Assembly (NCBI GenBank): GCA_960531495.1 | Contig: OY482864.1 | Coordinates: 5,070,657 to 5,134,656 of the forward strand | From: Zeus faber | Lineage: Eukaryota > Chordata > Actinopteri > Zeiformes > Zeidae | Length of the DNA: 64,000 bases | Direction of reading: 5' to 3' | Shown: positions 1-38,485 of the stretch, piece after piece | Numbering within the stretch: the first letter of the stretch is position 1 | Layout of the letters: each line of letters starts with the position of its first letter | The notes under the pieces: generated by a model | The model's input: only the letters and a program-made list of their open reading frames with translations | Told to the model about the DNA's origin: nothing | Database searches by the model: none | Made by a program: the position numbers and the translations under genes

Positions 1-975
1 ACAGGATGGCAAAGAAAAAAAGATTGTTATAGATGTCTATGGTTGTTGAAAACATAAAAAATAAAAAAAAATACATAAACAAAACACACATACACACACC
101 ACAGAACAGTGTCCGCAGGTGCGAGGCCATTTGAAGCCTCGAAATCTCAAAAAAGACGTCTTTGCAAGTATTCATCTGTGTGGTGTGCCAAGGCTCTGTA
201 ACGTGAGTGTAAAAGAAGGAAATTGAGGAGGTGCTTGCCGTAGTACGACCGCCGCAAAAGATCAGGGATATTCAGCGTCACGGCATCGGTAATTTGAACC
301 CGCATGGGGGTGTGGTGTGGTGGGGAGGCGGACGACTCAATCAGAATGTCGAAAGATGACGGTTCACGACTGGACCAGCTCACACAGGCAGACACGCAAG
401 GGGCCGCTTGGTTGTGCCAAAATTAAAACCACCCCCATTCAAATTTTTTCGCCTCAAAGGTGAGCGTGTTGAATAGGGTTAAATCTCCATTATGAATGCT
501 ACTAGTTCCCTTGATAAATTTGTCCATAGAATACTGGGAGAGAGAACAATTGAAGTCCATTTCAACACATTTTGATAACAAATAAATCTTGTTTTTTTTT
601 TACGCGGTTAATAAGCAATTCTTCAACTTTCTATCCATTCTCCTGAAAATAAGCATGTGGTTATGTCCCCAATCGTGTCCTATTAGGATCTCCTTACCGC
701 CCCTCCTTATCTCAGTCGGCATTTTAATTTCTCAAATATTTAAATATTTGCATGACAAATTTGAAGTTTGATGTACACAAGAAAATATCCACATTTACGG
801 AGGCCCACTGTGCAGAGAACTGGTTGCTCGATGCATCGCCATGGAACACCCCTGATCTTTACTGCAGTGGCGCGCACACACGCACACTCACTCACTCACT
901 CACTACGGGTTCCAAGTCGCTAGCGTGGATCCTCACCCATTCTCGTCTCTCTTTGGAACAACGAAAACGATTCCC

Positions 976-26957
<25,982 letters not shown>

Positions 26958-27135
26958 TTGGGGGAGGAATCGCTGCGGACACGGGGGCCCGAGGAGAACC
27001 GCGGGAGGGGGGTCTTCGCGTCCGCCGCTTCCTCTCTGCGTCTCGCCGGAACGAATAGGCCCCGCCCCGCCCCTGGCCCCGCCCCTGACCACGCCCCGTC
27101 CTTTCCGAGTCTTGTGGGACTTGTAGTTTTCCTTC
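26958..27135 (-). promoter_or_regulatory. kctd17 promoter region: GC boxes and a ZNF143/THAP11-type site
   Basis: Upstream of the kctd17 start the DNA is GC-rich, with a cluster of CCCCGCCCC-type GC boxes at about 27058-27097. At 27115-27127 the minus strand reads ACTACAAGTCCCA. This matches the core of the ZNF143/THAP11 (Staf) binding site ACTACAA-TCCCA, which is common in TATA-less vertebrate promoters about 50-200 bp from the start. No TATA box is evident. The promoter role is inferred from position and motif. Confidence 0.55.
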
Positions 27136-29463
27136 TCTCTCTTCAGCGTCAGAAAAAGGTTTTTTTTTTAAGTGCATTTTCAATGTACCGACCAGGATCC
27201 CACACAATCACGCACAAAGAAACATACAAAATGATTAACAATCTAAACGCAAGCTAAAAAGGCGAAATACATGAATATGCAGAATGTGCACGAAGCAACT
27301 GCTACTCCATGCAACTTCTGTACATGTACATATTAATTATGTAATAAATAACACATTTTGTTATTTATTATCTCATTTTAATTTGTAATTCTTTCTCAAC
27401 TGCACTGTTTCTTGCTGCTGTAACGCCAGTCTTTCCCTCCGGAGAAATCCTATTATTATCTTATTTTATCTTATTTCTTTCTTATAAATTGAAAGGGCAT
27501 GGCAGGGGCTAATCGGCAGTATGGTTGCATTGATTATGAGGACTGGGTGTAAAGTAATATATAGTAATATACATCTATAATTATTTATTCATTTGTATTT
27601 TTGTGTCACTCTGGGCATTGAGTAGTTTTATTCTTACTATGTTTTTTTTATACATATATATATATGTATACCACTCTCATTGAACACCCTCAACGCTATT
27701 CCACAATCACTAGACGGCCAAGTAAATAATAAAGCAGACTTTTCCTTCTAATAAGTACACAGTGCTACTGTGGGGCCCTTGTGAGACTGCATTCCCTTTG
27801 GGAATGTATCATCTTACGGGCTAGGGCCAAACAGACTGTTCATTTACTGTTAAATACCCCCATGTGTTCACTCAAATGGTAATTACAATCAATGCAGTTT
27901 GCTTGATTACACTGGGGTCATTGCCTATAGATCAAGCCTAGCTATTGACGCACAAACAGACGGATGGTGTCAAGGGTGTTTTTCTGCTTTCTGATTAGGT
28001 TCTTTAATTGTACAAATAACACACAATATAAACTCGATAAACAGGTCCTATTGTCTTTCTAAACAATCAACAACAACAACAATATTAGCAATAATAATGA
28101 TAATAATTGTATTATTATTATTATTATTATTAATAATAATAATAATAATAATAATAATGGTTATTATAATAATGATGTGTACTTTTGAACATTTACCTCT
28201 GAAAGTTTGATAATGTCATATAGTGCCGGGTGTAAATTTTACACATCGACATATCAACATAATGTACCTGACAGAGATTAAGAGCCTGGGACTCTTCAAG
28301 GAGCACAGTCCTACTAACTTCCACAAATATATATATATTTGTAAACATCTCACAATTCTATTAATAATTCCAATAGACAACAGTTTGAATAAAACTTAAT
28401 CACAATCTTTCACCCACTCACCCAGCCAGAAGATGAAGCTATAATTGATTTCTCAACTGAAAAATCTCCTGCATCGAAACTCCAATTTTGAGCTAAATTG
28501 GTGCACGCGTATGCAGGCACATATGGTCCCTTACTCGTCTTATTCCTACATAGTTTGACCAGGTACCATCAATTTTGCCCTGAAGCATCTATGAACTATG
28601 CTCATCAATTTCTCTTAAAACATATATTTTCTAAATTATTTTTTATCTTGAATATATGAGTCAATAAAGTTGAAAGATGGTATGACCCAAAAGGAATGGG
28701 CACATGGGCAAAAGCACTATACCCTAAACCCACAGGGTGGGGGGGTACCCCAAATTGTGCATCTCTTAATCGGATGGAACCTGTCAGCAAATTAGTATTA
28801 TTCAAAAGTATTCTTCAAAATACCAAAATTGGTCAAAATGAAGTCCAGTTGCTGTTTGGAACATTGCCATTCAACTTCCTGAGAATGATGAGACCCAGCA
28901 GACAGATTTGGAACATTCCGAACAGGTTTTGCCAAAAACCCATTGAAACCATTGATGTGAGGCTGTACCTAGTTTTTTGGTCCATATTCTACTCCTGTTG
29001 AACCTATGTTTAATAAATCTGTTTTATGATGAATGTCTAAACTACTCATATTCTATTCGCACACACTTTGACAGACTCAAATCCTTACTTTCGGCCATCA
29101 TTTTTGTATTTACTTTCTCAGTTCTACTGTATTATTCCTGAGAAAGATTGTTTATTATTATTAAAGACTTAGTACAGGTATTCAATATTCTCTGTTCAAT
29201 CAAGTTGTATCAAATATGGAATAAGTTAATGAGATTAATACAAAATTACAACATTATAGTGCAGAGGTAGATTGTTAGTGGCGTACAGGAATAACCCAGT
29301 GGTCATAAGAGGTCGGGGTTGGAAGGCTTCGTTTTAAAAGCTACCTTACAGACTTACAGTGCCATAACAAGCAAGATTGGTAAAAGAAGACGTGACAGCA
29401 AGATTAGGATTTCAGATTTGAATTTTGGTGAGAATTAGAGCAGCTTTTCTTTTTCACAGCGTG
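27136..29463. other. intergenic DNA between kctd17 start and plbd1 stop
   Basis: About 2.3 kb of AT-rich DNA, with an (AAT/ATT)n run at about 28080-28160. I see no coding gene or RNA. Both flanking genes are transcribed leftwards, so this interval carries the plbd1 3' UTR at its right and the kctd17 promoter at its left. Confidence 0.6.
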
Positions 29464-29663
29464 TCAGGGTTGGTAGAGGGAAGGCCTCACGGTGATGAAG
29501 GTGAAGTTGTACGACGGCGGCAGGTCCTGATGCGCCATCTGGTTGAAATGCTCCCACGAGAACGGGCGCAGACCCCCTTGCGTGGTGGGACCGTTTATCA
29601 CCTCAGCAACCAGTTGGCAAGCCATGTGGTAGTCTGTCACCTGTGCTGTGTGAAAGAGAGAGA

Positions 29664-29720
<57 letters not shown>

Positions 29721-31167
29721 CAATGATAGAGTGTGGTGTGATGGAGGAATTTGAGTGTGAAAGTAAGAGAAAGCAAAGAGACAGACATGTTTTTTTAAGT
29801 TGCAAATTTCATTGACGTACCATCAGGTCAGGGACTACTCTCATACTCTAACCTCTGACCTTGGTGTCGTAGCATCCTCCAGGAGTCGGCCGCCTCGCTC
29901 TCAGGTCATTACGGCAACAGACAGTTTTACACGGGTGTCCCTTGGTGTAGGGATCTCTCTTGTAGTCTGGGGAATTAATCAAATTGTATCTTGATCCCGA
30001 AATAGTATCATTAGTCTCAGTTGAGAAATTTAAACCTAAGAGTTAAACAGAGGACCTTTTTCTGAATTTAACTGAATTGCATATTGAGGAATTTAGCATT
30101 GTAAAAAGGTACTCCATTGCTTAAATGTGGTCTGTTTTATTCCATCCTAACACTGAAATCAATATTTCTGACAGAAAACTCTTACTTAAAAATGATCTTT
30201 AGTTATTTTGCATTGTTTCCGGTTGCGGTGGGCTCTACTGCTCATCACTCCCGGAAAAGGTGTAAACATAGGCCATACTTAGTGAGCTAGAATTATAGGA
30301 GTGATGAGCTGGACAGAAGAGTAGAGCCCGACAGGTTGATGCAGAAAAGGTGGAGGGAGCGCAGCAAGCAAGCAGGCAGAAAATTAAGCAGCAAAGCAGA
30401 TAGGGAAGGGGGAATTGAATTAAATACGCCAACCCATCAGGGCATGGAAGCATGTGGCGCCGTCAAGTTGTCTGACAGAACTAGCTCCGCAAGCAACGCC
30501 TCATTTCATTTACTCATTTGTTATAATGATGTAATTTACATTCTTAATGAATAAAATTTAAATATATTTTAATATAAACTCAATGTCCAATAAGCCTCAT
30601 GTGAAGGAGATACATGTTTCAAAATAAAAGCGCACCGATAGCGATCCTGCTCCTTGCAGCACCTACTGTTGTATCTCATGATGTGCTTCAGGGAGCGCAG
30701 GCTGGACACCTTGGCCTGGTCCCTGCGGAGGATTTTGGCACGCGGGCAGAGGTCGTAGGAGAAGTCCTCCCCATAACGTCCCCACATTTCACCATAGCCA
30801 CTCAGGTTGTAGATGTCCGTGTGACACGGAACGTTGTATGACGGCCAGTAACCTACCACCAAAAAAGACCTTGAGGAGATGGATTAACCTCCTACACAGG
30901 TAAATTACTTGTTTTATTATGATCAGTGTTTCCCAATCTTTTTTCTTCCAATGTTAGAAATATGTATAACTGTGCTTATTGTTATGTCCTACCCAGGGTG
31001 TAAGGATCTAGGATTTAATCAGGGACTAAGCCCAAGGGGAAGCTCAGGGTAAGGGGGGAGGGGGCTCCGTTATCCACTGTGCTTTTTTTAAAATACATCT
31101 AAAATAAAAGAGCACAGATCGCAAGGGCCCGGACCAGAGGCCAAATGACAAGCCCTGTAACCGCTGA

Positions 31168-31230
<63 letters not shown>

Positions 31231-32588
31231 CTCGCGCTCCCACAAAATGTGCACGTGCCAAGTAGTGTGAAGTAGATCTGCTGTTTGAATGACACCCAGA
31301 GGACCCAAAACGTACATGCATTTTTTTTATCAACAATATCATATTGGGCTTTAATGCATGATCGGAAAGACATGAATAGATCCAATGTTTTTTTTTATTA
31401 TTCTTATTTTTGTATTAAAAAAAAATTGTATCTAGGGCTATTCATTACACATTCGGGGCTGATGCCCCAGATAGCCACCCCTAACGACGCACATTGTGGC
31501 CTATTAATAGATTGTGATGCAAGTCTGACAAACGATTCGTTAATAGGGAACAAATCTGTCAAATTAGTCTGTAGTCCAGAGTTACTCCATCAAGAGTTGG
31601 CGAGCGAGGTGATTTACAAACTGAAAATAATTAGTGAGGAATAAATTAAAGTCCAATAAAAAAAAAGATTCAGGCACAATTTATGTGACTGATTCACTCT
31701 TGTGACTATCAAAATCAATTATTTTGACTGAGTGAGTGCAATTTTCTAGGTCCAGCTTTATTTCTCACCATATTGTGTTTCACTTGTTTGCTGTTCATAT
31801 TTCAGTTTAGTCCTTTCTGCTTTTTGTTTTGTGAGGTGAGATCTTTTTGAAAGCTCCTAAGATTGCCAGGAAAAAATGGCTTATTATGCCTATTCTTTTT
31901 GCTATTTTGCTGTCTTTATCCAAAAATCGTATTAAATTTTCTCTCGTAATGTTCCATTACATTTTTAATAAATTACACAAAGCTGATGTCTGTACTGAGG
32001 AAAAGCTCAGAGATAGGGGAGTAAGGAACACATCCTGTGGGTAAAGGTCACGCAGAGAAAAGAGAGTGAGATAAGCACATCATCCTTTTAGAACATCTTC
32101 AGAGTTAGGAAAGAAACCAATTATCCGCCCGCTTATCCGTCCAGTGTTCTGGTTTCATATCTCTATGAAATACGATGCACGATCAGAGTCAATGGAGCTG
32201 TTTACCAAGTAAATCCAGATCCAGCCATTCTTAAAGTTATTAACCTTCTGATTTGTTTAATTCTTACAATGACTCATCGCTTATGTATCCGCAAATTTAA
32301 CAGCGCCACGTCACTGATGTTCTCTGTGCCATGTAATTGATTCGGCAAAATAATTGTGAGCGTTTATTCGGGGTTTGTTCATACAGGGAATTTCAAATTA
32401 AACGTAAGGACTTTCAATTACAATTTATCTGTTCATAATGACTCTACTTAAAAATACACTGTAATCAGTGTATTTGAAACATTTCAATAAACGTGAACGC
32501 ATTCAATTAACGCATTTTCATTAAAATCCATGCAAATACAGGAGTCACCTTTAAAGAGAATACTTCTAGGTTGAATACTTCTATTTGA

Positions 32589-32642
<54 letters not shown>

Positions 32643-35210
32643 CGGTACCTTGACTTACGACTGTAATTCGTTCTATACGAACGGTCGTATGTTAAAACAG
32701 TCGTATGTCGAAGCAATTTCTCCCATATGAATTATGAAATCATGAAGGGTGAAAATAAACAAAATACACAGCACAAACACAGTAAATATGAAAAAAACAT
32801 GGATAAGCCACGAACTACGTGCACACACAATGTAGGTCGCCCGCTGACTGACTGCTGACTGGCTGCCAACACGCCAACTGCAAATTTCCACTTCCAACTA
32901 TATAGTATAGAGTTATAATATATACTGAAGTTATATACACATATTAAGTTATAATTTATGATATTTATCTTATCATCATTATTATATTATATCATTATTA
33001 TTATCATCATTATATAATATATTATATATTGGTATCAGTTTCATTCTATTCTATTTCTTGCTAGGATATTGTATTTAGTTTCCTGCAAGTATATTCTATT
33101 CTATTATATTTATATTCTATTGTATTCCATTTCTTGCTGGTATATTGTTGTGGTGGATGGGGTGGCTTGAGCAGCCACACCTGATGCCCGTTGGTTGGGC
33201 GAAGGAGCATCAGGTTAAAAACCCCGTCACACACTCGGTCAGGGTGGGAGCCCTGTGTCATGACGTGTTCCTTCTGCTCCTGGCTAATTCCACCGAGCCT
33301 CCTCTCTACAATAAACTGGTGGTAACAACCGCCTGTCGTCTGTGTCTCTGTGCTGAGGTCCCTGAACATGCCACTTGGGTGGCGTATGGTGGCGAATCTG
33401 CCACAATTGTATTGTATTTATAGAATATAAATATTATATATATATATATATATAAATATAATAATAATATAATATATCCGGAGCTAGGATATCGCCCAGA
33501 GGTAAAACGCTATTCGGGGAATAGGCAAAATTATTGTTAACAAAGAATAAAACAAGGTTTTTTTAACTAATTTCTTGCAGTGCACTATAACTTTTTATGC
33601 ATTCTATGTATTCTATTTTTTTACTTTATGTATTCTATGTCCTTTTATGTGTTTCTTTGCACATTACATTATACATTATTATTATCTCTGTCTTAATCCT
33701 TTCGATGTTTGAATTGCCTTGTTGTTGAAATGTGCGATACAAATAAACATGTCTTGCCTTGCCTATTTTATTACATTTCTTGCTTTTACATTCTATTTCA
33801 TTTCCTGCTGATATATGCTATTCCATTTTATTATATTTCCTCACTGGTATATTCTACTCTATTTCATTCTATTTCTTGCTGGTATATTCTATTTCTTACT
33901 TGCTGGTATATTCTGTTCTAGTCTATTCGATGTACTGCCAGTTATATTCTATTATATTTATTTCTGGTATATTCTATTCTATATTATTCTATTTGTTGTG
34001 GGTATATTCTATTTTATTTCTTACATTCTATTCTATGATATTTCTTGTGGGTATATTATATTCATTTTTTTCTATTGCTTCCTGTTATATTGTATTCTAT
34101 TTCTTGCTGGGTATATTCTATTCCATTCTGTTCTATTTTTATTCTATACTGCTCTACCCCACTCGTTTCTACACAGCACTGTCCCATCTCGCTGCCTGTC
34201 CTCACCTCTGCGTAGCGCCTGCGTCTGGTCAGAGTGCAACACTTTGCCAGGGATCTGTTCCACAATGGTCAAGGCTCCGTCCCTGATGCTGTGACCCAGT
34301 GACACCCTGCTCAGATCCAGCACCATGTACTGGCTGTTGTAGGTACCTGAGGAAAAAGCACCGAGGGGAAGCTGCTGCTTAATGAGGATGATGATGGGCA
34401 AAATGTTGTTTTCTATTTTTTTATGTCAGAATGAGACAACCACTGTGCTCACGAGGACTGTTCTTTTCTGTATAACTCCTCCATTCCAAAAAACAAATAA
34501 ATAAAAGAGCAAACATTTGGACAATAATCAGAATGTGAATTTGTTAAGACAGAAGTGTGTTAACTGTGCGATCTTTCGTTTATAGGCTTATTGCCAATTT
34601 TGTTTACTGCTTAAGGGGTTATATTTTATCTCAGCTTTCCCGTGCCATCATCACTTTTTCTATCTTAAGTTCATCTCTTTGGTTCACTGTTTATTTCACA
34701 AGTTATTGTATCGGGCATCTATTTTATTTTTGGACATGGGGGGGTAATTTTCATTTTTATCATCTTTTAATTAGTATATAATCCCATGAATATAAGAATA
34801 GTTGTATTTGCGTTAGCTTAGAATGAGCCGTTTATATCTACATAGGGAGCGGGTACACTTCACGGTCCTGCCATGTTGCACCGCCATGTTTCTTCTACAG
34901 TAGCTCAGGATGGACAAACCAAACACTGACTCCAGAGAGGGCCTTTCGCGTTTTTCGCGGCCACCGTCTCTTCCATGGAGGCTGCCGTGTTGCAACGTCA
35001 TGGAGAGGGGTATTCAGTTGGTTGTTGATCTGAAACCTCATCACTAGAGGCTTTTAATTCTAAACATTGCACCTTTAACTGTCAGGTTTATTGGATATCT
35101 TAAAAAATTTCCATATATTGCCATTTTCTTTTTTATATTTTTACTGTTTTGCTTGATAATTATTTTGCCTCCTGTTTTTATGTGAGATGCGGAGACAGTG
35201 TATCTATATC

Positions 35211-35286
<76 letters not shown>

Positions 35287-38196
35287 CATATTATTGCTTT
35301 AAGCCTAACTGTTGGGTGCCGTCTGGGTTGACATCTCTCACATGTAAGCAGCATGAGGAACACCATGTCCTGTTCTCCTCTGTTCCGTCCCTCCATGGCA
35401 ACAAGACGTGGAAGACCTGAGCAGCTGCTCGAGTGTTATGTAATATGAGGGATCTGGGATGAGACATGTGCTTGAGCAGATTCGGACTGTGAATTTTTAA
35501 AAAAAGCTAGTATTAATCCTGCCGACCAACGCAATCATTCGTTACCCTTCTTAACTCTTGTCGATATGTCGCTTCCATAGTCATTAAAATGTATCTAGAT
35601 ACAAATGATATATGCATGTCCATTAATTGTATCAAAACAAATGACAATTACTTAATTACACAATGACTTAATATTTGAAAACTCAATATGATATCCACAT
35701 GATATTGATGTTTACACTTCAAATAAATTCCTCAGAATAAAATGTAGCCTTCAATGTAATCATTATTACAATGTTATGTGAGAAAGAGAAACTACAAACA
35801 TCAGTTAGGTGAGATTAAAAGAAATAGCTGTTCCAATATATAATCAAATTAATTATTAATCAATCAATTAATGAATGTTTGTGGAAAATCTGGCAAATTA
35901 TTTAATAATATAATATTGGCTTTAGATTTCCTCCATTAAATCCCTAATGACTCCTCTCTCTCTTAACTTTAGTTTGTAGTACATGCTATTATAACATATG
36001 CATTTTAATACATGCATGTTATTTAAAGAATGATCATCTGCTCACTTCGTCTGTGTGTTTGCGCTCATACTAGCTCTTCATAAAAAAAATCCCAAGACCC
36101 CCCTCCCCATTGAAGTAAAACCAAACAGTTCTAGTTAAAAGTATTTCAATGTCTTCTCTAGAAGGATGTTGGATGGTTGTAGACACACACAAAGACACAC
36201 ACACCTGAGTTGTATTTTGAGAAGACGCGGGCCCACTCCTCCCCACCGTGGGCCAGGGCATTGGCGAGTCGGACTCTCTGCCAGGCCAGCAGGCAGTAGG
36301 GGCTGAGCTGGGAGAACAGGGAGATGTTGAAGATGCTGTTGGTGGTCTGGGTCATCAGGAGACCACTGCCCAGCAGGTAGAAGTCATCCAGGGACATCAG
36401 GAACCCTGTACATTGGCACACCCACCCATGTTTCATAAAGAGATTATTTGTGATAATGAAATAAGAAGAATGAAGATGAGAATGTATATATTTTTTTATT
36501 TGACACCGTTCTATTTTAAATTAATTAATTAATTAATTAATTAATTAATTAATTAATTAATTAATCATTTATTTATTTGTGTATTTATTTATTTATTTGT
36601 GTATTTATTTATTTATTTGTTTATTTATCTATTTATCTATTTCTTTATTTATGTGTTTGTTTGTTTGTTTGTTTGTTTGTTTGCTTGTTTGTTGTTTAAT
36701 AACCAGAAAATCTTGAAATAAACAAAAGATCTGATTTTCATTTATTTTGAGATAAAGTAACCGGTAATATCGTGCACATCAGAAAATATGCGAACTCTTT
36801 GAGAAAATATTTTACTATCTGTCTTTGGGAAAGAAAAAAAAGTTATTTCTAAGGACCGCACCTTATTTTATGAATAAGAACACCGTATTTCCTCAAATAG
36901 TGGCCTTTATTTACCTCAACTGCTGAGGTACCAGGCCTTTATTGGAAGCAGCCTTATATGCGAGGCAGGGTTTTATATCTAATTCTCTCTGTTTAATATG
37001 TGTATTTGATAATATTTTAGTACGACTTTTGAATCAAACTTCCATTTGGGTGCCATTGCCAATGCAAACACATGTATGGTGAAAAAAAGAGAGAGCTAGT
37101 CACACTTGTAGCCAACAGGGAAATTACAGTTTTCCGAGTTCGGCTTCAACGCACCACTTCCTCCTTAGAGGGTACAGAGTGGGGCATTTGCCCCAAGAAG
37201 CGATCTGTAACACGGAAGTAGGAAATGGAGTAAATTAAATACATCTACAACGAAAACACACTGTATTTATTTGCTTTGTTCTGAAGCGGAGCTCTGATCA
37301 GTTTTTCCCCCGGTCTGTATTTGAGGCAGGCTTTTATTTGTTTGTGTCGACCACACCCCCGGCATTTATTACAGGCCCAGTTTTTATTTGACTACTGATT
37401 TAGATTTGTGGAGATACGGTTACTCACTTTTTTTTTTATTTTCTGAGAATTCTTGTCTAGTAATTTTTTTCACTGAATTGACAGATAATATACACAAATG
37501 TATTTTTTTTATGTTTTTCGAGGAGAGGTCGGGGAGGGAAAAATATATATATATAATATGAGAGTTGCAGGGGCCTCGTTGTCACCGCTCATGACACCAG
37601 CGCCTTTAGTCGCTTCATTTTAATGCGGGTGGAGTGATAACGTTGCCTCTAAATATAGCACTATAAAACCACTTGTGCTTAAAATGGGAAAGGCACCTAT
37701 AAGAGGATTTCTTCTTTTTTTTTTTACGCTTAAGACCTCTTGATTGATCCTCCCCTCACAAATTACAGTATGGCGGGGCTGAACATCACAAATGTTTCTC
37801 TGCTCTTGATTTGAGCTGCAATTTCAGTTGTTTTGCTGACTGGTGCCCAAAATGTCCGAAACGTCTCATTACAGCGGAGTGCCGTGGTGAAATATTAGAA
37901 AAGAGTATTTTCTATCTAAATGAGCCTGATGCCCATGACTCCCCATGCCCATGAGAACTCATGTATAGCTCGACAATAGAGCCACATAAAAAAAAAGGCG
38001 AAATAAATGCTCTTTACGCTTAAAAGCTTTGAATTATCTACTCAGAATTCCCTGTTTATGCTGTGTGTTGATGGTCTGTAAGAAATTGACATTTTACTAG
38101 CAGCCCACAGGACAATCTGATGTGGACGTGTGGTATGCGCAGCTGTGCCAGCGCGTGGTGTGTTATGTATCTGTGTGTGTGTGTGTGTGTGTGTTT

Positions 38197-38237
<41 letters not shown>

Positions 38238-38433
38238 TGTGTGTATGTGTGTGTATGTGTACCAGGGTAGCTGCTGAATGACATCCTGCCTGTGGCCGTG
38301 TGTGGATCAGACAACTTGAAGTCCCAGTGTTTGTAGACCCGCATGCTGGCAGCGTACGTAAACCAGCTAGAATGAGCAAACAGGAGGTTTTCAAAGCCTG
38401 GGAGCACCTGAGACAGAAAAATGGACAGTGACA

Positions 38434-38485
<52 letters not shown>

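Noticed and set aside
147..395. 82-codon minus-strand frame near the left edge
   Set aside because: No recognised family, no convincing splice signal, and it lies downstream of the kctd17 candidate stop; most likely intergenic.
33709..34294. Long Tyr/Phe/Ser-rich hydrophobic frames resembling membrane proteins
   Set aside because: They are translations of the TATTCTATT minisatellite; the real coding sequence here is plbd1 exon 8 on the other strand.
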